Shown: positions 1 through 8,721 of the stretch, in pieces
How positions within the stretch are numbered: position 1 is the first letter of the stretch
How the letters are laid out: each line of letters begins with the position of its first letter
Made by a program: the position numbers and the translations under genes
The notes under the pieces: model-generated
Seen by the model: only the letters and a program-made list of their open reading frames with translations
Database searches by the model: none
Told to the model about the DNA's origin: nothing
NCBI GenBank assembly: GCA_016432725.1
Contig: JACJDG010000003.1
Coordinates: forward strand, 1,798,001 to 1,862,000
Length of the DNA: 64,000 nt
Source: Streptomyces sp. DHE7-1
GTDB lineage: Bacteria > Actinomycetota > Actinomycetes > Streptomycetales > Streptomycetaceae
Reading direction: 5' to 3'

Positions 1-1170
1 GCCCGTGCACGCGGACCGCACGTGGATCTCGTCGTACGAGATCGACCCCTTCTCAGTGCCCGACGAGGAGAAGGCCGGGCTGCTGGCGGAGTGGAGCTCC
101 CGGCTGCTGGCGGCGAACGGCGTGGACCACGTGGACGCCTCGCTGCTCACCGTGCACGAGAACAAGTTCTACGCGGACACCGCCGGCACCGTGACGACCC
201 AGCAGCGGGTGCGGCTGCACCCGCAGCTCACGGCGGTGTCGGTGGACGAGTCGAGCGGTGAGTTCGACTCCATGCGGACCATCGCGCCGCCGGTGGGGCG
301 GGGCTGGGAGTACCTGACGGGCACCGGCTGGGACTGGGACTCCGAGCTGGAGCGGATGCCGGAGCTGCTGGCGGAGAAGATGCGGGCGCCCAGCGTCGAG
401 GCGGGCGTGTACGACCTGGTCGTCGACCCGTCCAACCTGTGGCTGACCATCCACGAGTCCATCGGGCACGCCACCGAGCTGGACCGCGCCCTCGGCTACG
501 AGGCCGCCTACGCCGGCACCTCCTTCGCCACCTTCGACCAGCTCGGCAAGCTCCGGTACGGCTCCGAGCTGATGAACGTCACCGGCGACCGGACCGCCGA
601 GCACGGCCTCGCGACCGTCGGCTACGACGACGAGGGCGTCGAGGCCCAGTCCTGGGACCTGGTGAAGGACGGCACGCTGGTGGGCTACCAGCTCGACCGG
701 CGGATCGCGCGGCTGACCGGGTTCGAGCGGTCAAACGGGTGCGCGTTCGCCGACTCGCCGGGGCACGTGCCGGTGCAGCGCATGGCCAACGTGTCGCTGC
801 GGCCGGATCCGGCGGGGCTGTCCACCGAGGACCTGATCGGGGGCGTCGACCGCGGCATCTACGTCGTCGGCGACCGGTCCTGGTCGATCGACATGCAGCG
901 CTACAACTTCCAGTTCACCGGGCAGCGCTTCTTCCGCATCGAGAACGGCCGGATCACCGGGCAGCTCAAGGACGTCGCCTACCAGGCGACGACCACCGAC
1001 TTCTGGGGCTCGATGGCCGCCGTGGGCGGACCGGGACCTATGTCCTCGGCGGCGCCTTCAACTGCGGCAAGGCCCAGCCGGGCCAGGTGGCCGCCGTGTC
1101 CCACGGGTGCCCCTCCGCCCTGTTCCGGGGCGTCAACATTCTGAACACCACCCAGGAGGCCGGTCGATGA
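1..1170 (+). CDS. tldD: TldD family metalloprotease (5' partial, one frameshift)
   Basis: Zinc-dependent protease subunit that works with TldE on small peptides or modified peptides. The reading frame is open from the window edge, so the N-terminus (roughly 100 residues by family length) is missing. The HExxxH zinc motif HESIGH lies near bases 451-468. The conserved C-terminal part (GGAFNCGKAQPGQ and on to the stop) is in another frame: adding one G to the GGG at 1033-1035 restores continuous TldD sequence to the TGA at 1168-1170. The stop overlaps the start of the next gene (ATGA), which fits a coupled TldD/TldE pair. The break looks like a missing base, not decay. Confidence 0.93.
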
Positions 1171-2561
1171 GCGCCCGTACCAACAAGCCGCACGAGATCG
1201 TCGAGCAGGCGCTCGCGCTGTCCCGGGCCGACGGCTGCGTGGTCATCGCCGACGAGCAGTCGACCGCGAACCTGCGCTGGGCGGGGAACGCGCTCACCAC
1301 GAACGGGGTGACGCGGGGCCGCACGCTCACCGTGATCGCGACCGTCGACGGCAAGGAGGGTACCGCGTCCGGTGTCGTGTCCCGGTCGGCGGTGACGGCC
1401 ACGGAGCTGGAGCCGCTGGTGCGGGCCGCCGAGGCCGCCGCGCGCGGTGCCGGGGCGGCCGAGGACGCGCAGCCGCTGGTCGGCGGCGTGCCCGCGTCCC
1501 CCGACTTCACCGAGGCGCCCGCCGAGACCTCCTCCGCGGTGTTCGCGGACTTCGCCCCGGCGCTCGGCGAGTCCTTCGCACGCGCGCGGGCCGGCGGCCG
1601 GGAGCTGTACGGCTTCGCCAACCACGAGCTGGTGTCGACGTACGTGGGCACCTCGACCGGGCTGCGGCTGCGGCACGACCAGCCCACCGGCACGCTGGAG
1701 ATGAACGCGAAGTCGCCGGACCGTACCCGCTCGGCGTGGGCGGGCCGGTCGACGCGCGACTTCAAGGACGTCGACCCGGGCGCGCTCGACGCCGAGCTGG
1801 CCGTGCGCCTGGGCTGGGCCGAGCGGCGCGTGGAACTGCCCGCGGGCCGGTACGAGACGCTGCTGCCGCCGACCGCGGTCGCCGACCTGCTGATCTACCA
1901 GCTCTGGTCGGCCTCGGGCCGGGACGCGGCGGAGGGCCGGACGGTGTTCTCCAAGCCGGGCGGCGGCACCCGGGTCGGCGAGAAGCTGAGCGGGCTGCCG
2001 CTGACGCTGCGCAGCGACCCGCACGAGCCGGGCCTGGAGTGCGCGCCGTTCGTGGTCGCCCACTCCTCCGGCGGTGACCAGTCCGTGTTCGACAACGGGC
2101 TGCCGGTGCGGGCCACCGACTGGGTCGGCGAGGGGGTGCTGCGCAACCTGACCACGACCCGGCACAGCGCGGGCCTGACCGGGCTGCCGGTCGCCCCGGC
2201 GCTCGGGAACCTGATCCTCGACGGCGGGCAGGACCGCTCCCTGGAGGAGATGGTCGCGGACACCGGACGCGGGCTGCTGCTGACCTGCCTGTGGTACATC
2301 CGCGAGGTGGACCCGGCGACGCTGCTGCTCACCGGCCTGACCCGGGACGGCGTCTACCTCGTGGAGAACGGGGAGGTCACCGGGCAGGTGAACAACTTCC
2401 GGTTCAACGAGTCGCCGGTGGACCTGCTGGGCAGGGCCACGGAGGCCGGGCGCACCGAGAAGACGCTGCCGCGCGAGTGGAGCGACTGGTTCACCCGGGC
2501 CGCCATGCCCGCGCTGCGGATCCCCGATTTCAACATGAGCTCTGTCAGCCAGGGCGTATAA
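1167..2561 (+). CDS. tldE: TldE/PmbA family metalloprotease-like subunit
   Basis: Partner of TldD. In characterised systems the TldD/TldE heterodimer carries the active zinc site on TldD, while TldE lacks the metal motif; none is visible here. The protein is 464 residues, normal for the family. The ATG at 1167 was chosen over the upstream in-frame ATG at 1107 because AGGAGG lies at 1154-1159 and the start overlaps the tldD stop as ATGA. The two genes form one transcription unit. The C-terminus ends at a typical IPDFNMSSVSQG motif. Confidence 0.93.
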   Translation: MSARTNKPHEIVEQALALSRADGCVVIADEQSTANLRWAGNALTTNGVTRGRTLTVIATVDGKEGTASGVVSRSAVTATELEPLVRAAEAAARGAGAAEDAQPLVGGVPASPDFTEAPAETSSAVFADFAPALGESFARARAGGRELYGFANHELVSTYVGTSTGLRLRHDQPTGTLEMNAKSPDRTRSAWAGRSTRDFKDVDPGALDAELAVRLGWAERRVELPAGRYETLLPPTAVADLLIYQLWSASGRDAAEGRTVFSKPGGGTRVGEKLSGLPLTLRSDPHEPGLECAPFVVAHSSGGDQSVFDNGLPVRATDWVGEGVLRNLTTTRHSAGLTGLPVAPALGNLILDGGQDRSLEEMVADTGRGLLLTCLWYIREVDPATLLLTGLTRDGVYLVENGEVTGQVNNFRFNESPVDLLGRATEAGRTEKTLPREWSDWFTRAAMPALRIPDFNMSSVSQGV

Positions 2562-2617
2562 CCTCGTAGTCGGCTGTCACCCGACTGCCCGAAGATCTTC
2601 AAGGAGACACGAGAACC

Positions 2618-3886
2618 GTGACGGACATCGTCGACGAGCTGAAGTGGCGTGGGCTGTTCGCCCTGTCCACAGACGAGGACGCCTTGCGCAAGGCTCTCGC
2701 GGACGGTCCCGTCACGTTCTATTGCGGCTTCGACCCGACGGCGCCGTCGCTGCACGTGGGGCACCTGGTGCAGGTGCTCACCGTGCGCCGGCTCCAGCAG
2801 GCCGGACACCGGCCGCTGGCACTGGTGGGCGGGGCGACGGGGCTGATCGGCGACCCGCGCCCGACCGCGGAGCGCACGCTGAACGACCCGGAGACGGTGG
2901 CCGGCTGGGTGGGCCGGCTGCGCGGCCAGATCGAGCCGTTCCTGTCCTTCGAGGGCGAGAACGCGGCGGTCATGGTGAACAACCTCGACTGGACCGAGGG
3001 GCTCTCCGCGATCGAGTTCCTGCGGGACATCGGCAAGCACTTCCGGGTCAACAAGATGCTGACGAAGGACTCCGTGGCCCGCCGCCTGGAGTCCGACCAG
3101 GGCATCAGTTACACCGAGTTCAGCTACCAGCTCCTGCAGGGCATGGACTTCCTGCAGCTGTACCGGCGGTACGGCTGCAGGCTCCAGCAGGGCGGCAGCG
3201 ACCAGTGGGGCAACCTCACGGCCGGCCTGGACCTGATCCACCGGCTGGAGCCGGACGCGGACGTGCACGCCCTGGCCACCCCGCTGATGACCAAGGCGGA
3301 CGGCACCAAGTTCGGCAAGACCGAGGGCGGCGCCGTCTGGCTCGACCCGGAGATGACGACGCCGTACGCGTTCTACCAGTTCTGGCTGAACGTGGACGAC
3401 CGGGACATCTCGCGGTACATGCGGATCCTGTCCTTCCGGTCCCGGGAGGAGCTGGAGGAGCTGGAGCGGCAGACCGAGGAGCGCCCGCAGGCCCGTGCCG
3501 CGCAGCGCGCGCTCGCCGAGGAGCTGACGACGCTGGTGCACGGCGCCGACCAGACGGCCGCCGTGATCGCCGCGTCCAGGGCGCTGTTCGGCCAGGGCGA
3601 ACTGGCGGAGCTGGACGACAGGACGCTGTCGGCGGCGCTGTCCGAGGTGCCGCACGTCCAGGTCACCGAGCTGGGCCCGGTGGTCGACCTGTTCGCCGAG
3701 GTCGGTCTGGTGGCCAGCAAGTCGGCCGCCCGCCGGACGGTCAAGGAGGGCGGTGCCTACGTGAACAACGCGAAGGTCACCGCCGAGGACGCGGTTCCCG
3801 CCCGGGAGGACCTTCTGCACGGGCGCTGGCTGGTGCTGCGCCGGGGCAAGAAGAACCTGGCCGCGGTCGAGGTCAAGCCCGCGTGA
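2618..3886 (+). CDS. tyrS: Tyrosyl-tRNA synthetase
   Basis: Cytoplasmic class I aminoacyl-tRNA synthetase that charges tRNA-Tyr. The 422-residue length is normal for bacterial TyrRS. The HIGH-type motif HVGH is at residues 46-49 and the KMSKS-equivalent KFGKT near residues 230-234. The C-terminal portion (about residues 355-420, [17 protein letters not shown]) is the S4-like RNA-binding domain. The GTG start follows AAGGAG at 2601-2606. A strong hairpin follows the stop, so the gene appears to end its own transcription unit. No T-box-like leader is apparent in the short 56 nt upstream gap. Confidence 0.98.
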   Translation: MTDIVDELKWRGLFALSTDEDALRKALADGPVTFYCGFDPTAPSLHVGHLVQVLTVRRLQQAGHRPLALVGGATGLIGDPRPTAERTLNDPETVAGWVGRLRGQIEPFLSFEGENAAVMVNNLDWTEGLSAIEFLRDIGKHFRVNKMLTKDSVARRLESDQGISYTEFSYQLLQGMDFLQLYRRYGCRLQQGGSDQWGNLTAGLDLIHRLEPDADVHALATPLMTKADGTKFGKTEGGAVWLDPEMTTPYAFYQFWLNVDDRDISRYMRILSFRSREELEELERQTEERPQARAAQRALAEELTTLVHGADQTAAVIAASRALFGQGELAELDDRTLSAALSEVPHVQVTELGPVVDLFAEVGLVASKSAARRTVKEGGAYVNNAKVTAEDAVPAREDLLHGRWLVLRRGKKNLAAVEVKPA

Positions 3887-3892
3887 GACGGG

Positions 3893-3931
3893 CCGAAGGG
3901 CGGCTCCCCGGTGCCGGGGGCCGCCCTTCGG
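3893..3931. terminator. Hairpin terminator after tyrS
   Basis: A perfect 12 bp stem (CCGAAGGGCGGC at 3893-3904 with its complement at 3920-3931) with further pairing inside the loop. It begins 7 nt after the tyrS stop and lies between convergent genes, so it can serve both strands. Confidence 0.85.
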
Positions 3932-3942
3932 CGTGTCCGCCG

Positions 3943-4227
3943 TCAGACGCGCTGCTGCTGTTTCCGCTTGCCGATCGTCGCCATGTAGGCGGCGTCGATC
4001 AGGGCCACGATGATGATCGCGGCGATGAGCTGGAAGGCGTGCCGGCTCCAGTCGATGCCCTTGGTCTCCGCGACACCGAGGGCACTGGCGATCGCGTTGC
4101 CCGCGATCGCGCCGAGGATGCCGCCGATGGTGGTCAGCCACAGGGGGCTGTGCTGCTTGCCCGGGATGACGGCCTTGGCGATGAGGCCCAGCACGAACCC
4201 CACGATGATCGCCCACAACCAGCCCAT
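3943..4227 (-). CDS. GlsB/YeaQ/YmgE family small membrane protein
   Basis: A 94-residue, glycine-rich inner-membrane protein of the transglycosylase-associated (GlsB/YeaQ/YmgE) family, often linked to envelope or general stress. No enzymatic activity is established for the family. Hydrophobic segments lie near residues 3-20, 30-50 and 67-85, with the typical GxxxGxxAxxxxPG pattern in the first part and a basic KRKQQQ tail. The ATG at 4227 is preceded on the minus strand by GAGGAGG at good spacing; a longer upstream frame lacks coding character. It is convergent with tyrS and divergent from the DUF3099 gene. Confidence 0.85.
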   Translation of the reverse strand: MGWLWAIIVGFVLGLIAKAVIPGKQHSPLWLTTIGGILGAIAGNAIASALGVAETKGIDWSRHAFQLIAAIIIVALIDAAYMATIGKRKQQQRV

Positions 4228-4471
4228 GGCTGCCTCCTCGTACCGATCGGCGTGAGCCCTACGGCAAGTCTCCGCGTGGGGGCCGTACGGCGCATGTCGG
4301 ACACCCCCGTACGTGGCCCCGCCGACGCGGTCCGCGCGGGCGGGCGGCGACCCGGTCTCGTGGGCGGTCAGGGCGCGGCGTAACGTGGAGATGTTCCGCC
4401 ACGGGTCCTCCGCCCGGGCGGACGAAGGTCGCGGGCCATGGGAGTCCGGTGCGGGCGGATGGTGGAATGTG

Positions 4472-4873
4472 ATGCGGAAGCAGCACGGCGGCGGCGTCCA
4501 GGTGTTCCGGATCACCGGCGCCCGGACCGGGCTGGCCGAGGACGTGCGGGGCCGGCAGCGGCGGTACGTCATCTCGATGACGGTCCGGACCGCCTCGGTG
4601 ATCCTCGCGGCGACCCTGTGGAACGTCGAACGGTACGTCGCCATCGTGGCACTGGTGCTCGGCGCGGTGCTCCCCTACATCGCGGTGGTGATCGCGAACG
4701 CCGGCCGGGAGCGGCCGCCCACTCTTCCGTCGACCTTCGTGACGGCCCCGACGCGGCCGATGATCACGCCGCCGCGCGCGCAGGACGACGGCGCGCGAGC
4801 GGAATCCGTACCGGAGGACCTGTCGGCCGAGCCGGGGCCGCACGGGCCCGGTGAGCGGCCGGAACGGGGCTGA
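4472..4873 (+). CDS. DUF3099 domain membrane protein
   Basis: A 133-residue actinobacterial protein of unknown function. The N-terminal part (residues 1-30) is basic and conserved (QVFRITGARTGLAEDVRGRQ), two transmembrane segments lie near residues 35-78, and the tail is charged and proline-rich. I chose the ATG at 4472 because the conserved family sequence starts there, although the Shine-Dalgarno sequence is weak; an upstream in-frame ATG at 4313 adds only low-complexity sequence. It is divergent from the GlsB-like gene and is followed by a hairpin. Confidence 0.85.
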   Translation: MRKQHGGGVQVFRITGARTGLAEDVRGRQRRYVISMTVRTASVILAATLWNVERYVAIVALVLGAVLPYIAVVIANAGRERPPTLPSTFVTAPTRPMITPPRAQDDGARAESVPEDLSAEPGPHGPGERPERG

Positions 4874-5016
4874 CCACGGCGGATACCGGGCCGTGGACCG
4901 GGCCCTCGGCCAAGCTCAAGAAAAGCTCAATTCAATCGTGCGGTTCAGTGCCGGACGCAGGGTGACCCATGACATACTGCGTACGCGCTCCGCATCCCCC
5001 GTCGGAGCGACGGACC

Positions 5017-5060
5017 GACGCCGGGCAGCTCCCCCGTGGCTGCTCGGCGTCGCCTTGTTT
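5017..5060 (+). terminator. Probable terminator downstream of the DUF3099 gene
   Basis: Stem of 13 bp with a single G-U pair (5017-5029 with 5039-5051, 9 nt loop), followed by CCTTGTTT. It lies about 145 nt after the DUF3099 stop and just before the next small gene. Confidence 0.6.
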
Positions 5061-5095
5061 ACGGGGCTCTGTGAGACGGAACCAGTGACGAACCC

Positions 5096-5313
5096 GTGAG
5101 TGACGAGACCCCATCTGCTCCGCCAAGGGCTGCCATGACCCCGCCGTGTGGGTGCTGGCCTGGAACAACCCGAAGATCCACACCCCGGAGCGACGCAAGA
5201 CGTGGCTCGCCTGCGAGGAGCACCGCGAGCACCTCTCGCAGTTCCTCGGGGTCCGGGGGTTCCTCAAGGACGTGGTGAAGTTCGAGGACTGGAAGGCACC
5301 CGAGGGCTCCTAG
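5096..5313 (+). CDS. Small Cys/His-rich putative zinc-binding protein (one frameshift)
   Basis: A 72-residue conserved actinomycete protein of unknown function. The GTG at 5096 opens with MSDETP. Adding one C to the CCCC run at 5109-5112 joins it to ICSAKGCHDPAVWVLAWNNP and onward to the TAG at 5311-5313. The cysteines and histidines (CSAKGCH near residues 8-14, CEEHREH near residues 38-44) suggest a zinc site. Without the repair only a meaningless 60-residue frame remains. Its 3' end overlaps the last codons of moaA on the other strand. The name is descriptive; I know of no function. Confidence 0.7.
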
Positions 5314-6299
5314 CCGCCGATCGCCGACATCGGCCGGTCCGGCTGGACGAAGGAGGGGTCGTCGAGGCCCGCTCCGGCCTTCTTGCCCCACATCGCCTGG
5401 CGCCAGATACGGGCGATCTCCTCGTCGGGGGCGCCGGAGCGCAGGGCCGCTCGCAGGTCGGTCTCCTCGGTGGCGAACAGGCAGGTTCGCACCTGGCCGT
5501 CGGCCGTGAGGCGGGTGCGGTCGCAGGCCGCGCAGAACGGGCGGGTGACCGAGGCGATCACGCCCACGCGGTGCGGGCCGCCGTCGACCAGCCAGCGCTC
5601 CGCCGGTGCCGAGCCGCGCTCGTCGGCGCCCTCGGGGGTGAGGTCGAACCGGGTGCGCAGGGAGGCGAGGATGTCCCCGGCGGTGACCATGCCCTCGCGC
5701 TTCCAGCCGTGCTGGGCGTCGAGCGGCATCTGCTCGATGAAGCGCAGCTCGTAGTCGTGTTCCACGGCCCAGGCCAGCAGGTCCGGGGCCTCGTCGGCGT
5801 TCAGGCCCGGCATCAGGACCGAGTTCACCTTGACCGGGTCGAGGCCCGCCTCGCGGGCGGCCTGGAGGCCCTCCAGGACGTCCCGGTGGCGGTCGCGGCG
5901 GGTGAGGGTCTTGAAGACGTCCGGGCGCAGGGTGTCCAGCGAGACGTTGACCCGGTCCAGGCCGGCCGCCTTCAGCGCGGACGCGGTGCGCCTGAGGCCG
6001 ATGCCGTTGGTGGTGAGGGACATCTGGGGCCGGGGCTCCAGGGCCGCGACACGCTCGACGATCCCGGTCAGACCGGGGCGCAGCAGGGGCTCGCCGCCGG
6101 TGAAGCGGACCTCCTCGATGCCGAGCAGGCGGACCGCGATGTCGATGAGGCGGACGATCTCGTCGTCCGTGAGCAGGTCGGGCTTGGCCAGCCACTGCAG
6201 GCCCTCTTCGGGCATGCAGTAGGTGCAGCGCAGGTTGCACCGGTCGGTCAGCGAGACCCGAAGGTCGGTGGCGACTCGGCCGTAGGTGTCGATGAGCAC
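5310..6299 (-). CDS. moaA: GTP 3',8-cyclase MoaA
   Basis: Radical SAM enzyme for the first step of molybdenum cofactor synthesis, converting GTP to 3',8-cyclo-7,8-dihydro-GTP. The N-terminal radical SAM cluster motif CNLRCTYC lies near residues 20-27. The second Fe-S cluster cysteines are in FCAACDRTRL and VRTC near residues 260-280, and the protein ends in the functional GG dipeptide. The GTG start at 6299 gives the usual 329 residues (VLIDTYGR...) with GAGGG upstream; an in-frame GTG at 6341 would add 14 residues without support. It stands alone, and no other moa gene is in the window. Confidence 0.96.
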   Translation of the reverse strand: MLIDTYGRVATDLRVSLTDRCNLRCTYCMPEEGLQWLAKPDLLTDDEIVRLIDIAVRLLGIEEVRFTGGEPLLRPGLTGIVERVAALEPRPQMSLTTNGIGLRRTASALKAAGLDRVNVSLDTLRPDVFKTLTRRDRHRDVLEGLQAAREAGLDPVKVNSVLMPGLNADEAPDLLAWAVEHDYELRFIEQMPLDAQHGWKREGMVTAGDILASLRTRFDLTPEGADERGSAPAERWLVDGGPHRVGVIASVTRPFCAACDRTRLTADGQVRTCLFATEETDLRAALRSGAPDEEIARIWRQAMWGKKAGAGLDDPSFVQPDRPMSAIGG

Positions 6300-6395
6300 G
6301 TGGGCCCCCTCCCTCGGTACCGCATCATCGTTCTCCGTCACCTGCGAGCCTACGTGAGACCACCGACAACGGTGGTGGCCCGATCCCACGAGGCA

Positions 6396-6447
6396 CGGCG
6401 GGGCCGCGTCGTAGGACCGTACGATCCGGTACGACGCGGCCCCGCCG
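6396..6447 (-). terminator. Strong hairpin terminator of the actP operon
   Basis: A perfect 18 bp stem (6396-6413 with 6430-6447) around a 16 nt loop. It lies 10-60 nt downstream of the actP stop and upstream of moaA, so it separates the two minus-strand units. Confidence 0.85.
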
Positions 6448-6456
6448 CCGGGTGGG

Positions 6457-8082
6457 TCAGTGCGCTCCGGTGCCGGTCAGGGACCGCACCTCGAGCTCCG
6501 CGTACTTCCCGGCGTCCGGTACCTCCTTGGAGAGCAGGGTGCCCACGGCGCCCAGCAGGAAGCCGACCGGGATCGAGATGATGCCCGGGTTCTCCAGCGG
6601 GAACCAGTGGAAGTCGACGTCCGGGAACATCGAGGTCGGCTTGCCGGACACCACCGGCGAGAACAGCACGAGGCCGACCGCGGTGACCAGGCCGCCGTAG
6701 ATCGACCACAGGGCGCCCGAGGTGGTGAACCGCTTCCAGAACAGGCTGTAGAGGATGGTCGGCAGGTTGGCGGAGGCGGCGACCGCGAAGGCGAGGGCGA
6801 CCAGGCCGGCCACGTTCAGGTCGCGGGCCATGGCGCCGAGCAGGATGGAGACGGCGCCGATGCCGACGGTGGCCCAGCGTGCCGCGCCCAGCTCCTGCTT
6901 CTCGGTGGCCTGCCCCTTCCTGATGACGTTGGCGTAGATGTCGTGGGCGAAGGACGACGACGAGGCCAGGGTGAGGCCGGCGACCACCGCGAGGATGGTG
7001 GCGAAGGCGACGGCCGAGATGGTGGCGAGCAGGATCGCGCCCCAGTTGGAGTCCACTCCGCCCAGGTGCAGGGCGAGGAGCGGGGCGGCGGTGTTGCCCG
7101 CCTTGTTGGAGGCGATGATCTCGTCGGGTTTGATCAGCGCGGCCGCGCCGAAGCCGAGCGCGAGGGTCATCAGGTAGAAGGCGCCGATCAGGCCGATCGC
7201 CCAGATGACGGACTTACGGGCGGCCTTGGCGGTCGGCACCGTGTAGAACCGGATCAGGATGTGCGGCAGGCCCGCGGTGCCGAGGACCAGGGCGATGCCC
7301 AGGGAGATGAAGTCCAGCTTGGTGGTCCCGGTGGCGCCGTACTTCAGGCCGGGCTCCAGGAAGGCCGAGCCCTTGGCGCTGTTGTCGGCGGCCGTGCCGA
7401 GCAGGTCGGAGATGTTGAAGTGGAACTTCAGCAGGACCAGGAAGGTCAGCAGCAGGGCGCCCAGGATCAGCAGCACCGCCTTGACCATCTGGACCCACGT
7501 GGTGCCCTTCATGCCGCCGATGGTGACGTACACGATCATCAGGACGCCGACCAGGGCGACGATGCCGATCTTGCCGCCGTCGCTGGTGATGCCGAGCAGC
7601 AGCGAGACGAGGACGCCGGCGCCGGCCATCTGGGCGAGCAGGTAGAAGATCGACACGACGATGGTGGAGACGCCGGCCGCGGTACGCACGGGCCGCTGGC
7701 GCATCCGGTAGGCCAGGACGTCGCCCATCGTGTAACGGCCGGAGTTGCGCAGCGGCTCGGCCACCAGGAGGAGGGCGACCAGCCAGGCCACCAGGAAGCC
7801 GATGGAGTACAGGAAGCCGTCGTAGCCGAAGAGGGCGATGGCGCCCGCGATGCCGAGGAAGGACGCGGCGGACATGTAGTCGCCGGAGACGGCCAGGCCG
7901 TTCTGGAAGCCGGTGAACTGCCGTCCGCCGGCGTAGAAGTCGGCGGCGTCCCTGGTCTGCCGGCCGGCCCAGACGGTGATCACGAGGGTAGCGGCGACGA
8001 ACACCGCGAACAGGGTGATGATCAGCGTCCGGTGCTCACTGGCCTCGCCGGCGGCCAGCAGGGTGTGCTGTGCGGGGCTCAT
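6457..8082 (-). CDS. actP: Cation/acetate symporter ActP-like (SSS family)
   Basis: Sodium:solute symporter family permease, 541 residues, with about 13 predicted membrane helices. It is similar to ActP, which imports acetate and other short-chain monocarboxylates with a cation. Family-typical sequences include DFYAGGRQFTGFQNGLAVSGD near residues 47-67 and SGDYMSAASFLGI. The start at 8082 overlaps the stop of the upstream DUF485 gene (ATGA). ActP with a DUF485 partner is a common two-gene acetate uptake operon. The exact substrate is inferred from family and context. Confidence 0.92.
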   Translation of the reverse strand: MSPAQHTLLAAGEASEHRTLIITLFAVFVAATLVITVWAGRQTRDAADFYAGGRQFTGFQNGLAVSGDYMSAASFLGIAGAIALFGYDGFLYSIGFLVAWLVALLLVAEPLRNSGRYTMGDVLAYRMRQRPVRTAAGVSTIVVSIFYLLAQMAGAGVLVSLLLGITSDGGKIGIVALVGVLMIVYVTIGGMKGTTWVQMVKAVLLILGALLLTFLVLLKFHFNISDLLGTAADNSAKGSAFLEPGLKYGATGTTKLDFISLGIALVLGTAGLPHILIRFYTVPTAKAARKSVIWAIGLIGAFYLMTLALGFGAAALIKPDEIIASNKAGNTAAPLLALHLGGVDSNWGAILLATISAVAFATILAVVAGLTLASSSSFAHDIYANVIRKGQATEKQELGAARWATVGIGAVSILLGAMARDLNVAGLVALAFAVAASANLPTILYSLFWKRFTTSGALWSIYGGLVTAVGLVLFSPVVSGKPTSMFPDVDFHWFPLENPGIISIPVGFLLGAVGTLLSKEVPDAGKYAELEVRSLTGTGAH

Positions 8083-8435
8083 GCTCCGCCCTCCATCCGG
8101 GACTTGATGGCCTCGGCCCGCGGGTCGAGCTTGGCGGCGGCGTGCCGCGCGTACCACCAGGCGATGAGGAACGTGGTGAGGAACTGCGCCATGCCCAGGA
8201 CGAGGGCCACGTTGATGTTGCCGGCCACCTTGGTGCCCATGAAGCCTCCCGCGTAGCAGGAGAGCAGCACGTACAGCAGGTACCAGGTGATGAAGGCGAT
8301 GGTCAGGGGGAACGCGAAGGAGTGGTTGGCGCGGCGCAACTCAGCGAATTCCGCGCTCTGCTGGACCTCGGTGAACTCCTCGGTGGAGGGAAGGTGGGCT
8401 TGCGGTTTCGCGGGTGGCGGTGTCTCGGTGGCCAC
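8079..8435 (-). CDS. DUF485 membrane protein, partner of ActP
   Basis: A 118-residue protein of the DUF485 family, routinely encoded next to ActP-type permeases and thought to be an accessory subunit. Two transmembrane helices (about residues 44-66 and 74-96) follow a charged N-terminal region, with the family sequence FAELRRANHSFAFPLT near residues 30-45. The GTG start at 8435 has GAGGAG upstream. The stop overlaps the actP start, so the genes are translationally coupled. Confidence 0.9.
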   Translation of the reverse strand: MATETPPPAKPQAHLPSTEEFTEVQQSAEFAELRRANHSFAFPLTIAFITWYLLYVLLSCYAGGFMGTKVAGNINVALVLGMAQFLTTFLIAWWYARHAAAKLDPRAEAIKSRMEGGA

Positions 8436-8721
8436 GGGCTCTCCTCGCGTCGGACATGCGCTGCGTCGACCTCACACGGACAAGGGATCACGTTACCGGC
8501 AGTCGCCAGCCGACTCCGGTGGGTGATTCCGGTGGGGACCCGCGATCGTGCCGGGCCCTCCGTCCACGGTCACGGCGCCGCGCACGGACCGGTTCAAGTC
8601 GGCCTGCCTCTTTCGGAGATCAGATCGGGGAGATAGCTTCGGCCTGCACCACCCGTCATGTACGCGCCCGAGCACCACCTGTGTCTCGGGCGGTTCCGTT
8701 TCCGGATGATGTGGAGATCCC
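8436..8721. promoter_or_regulatory. Divergent intergenic region between the actP operon and the subtilisin gene
   Basis: A 286 bp gap between divergently transcribed genes that must hold both promoters. I see no recognisable operator or consensus -35/-10 pair, and no credible coding frame. Confidence 0.4.

Noticed and set aside
2354..4216. Long minus-strand frame across tyrS
   Set aside because: Antisense shadow of tyrS and neighbours without recognisable protein features.
4851..5099. Plus-strand ORF overlapping the end of the DUF3099 gene
   Set aside because: Runs through a hairpin terminator and has no coding character.
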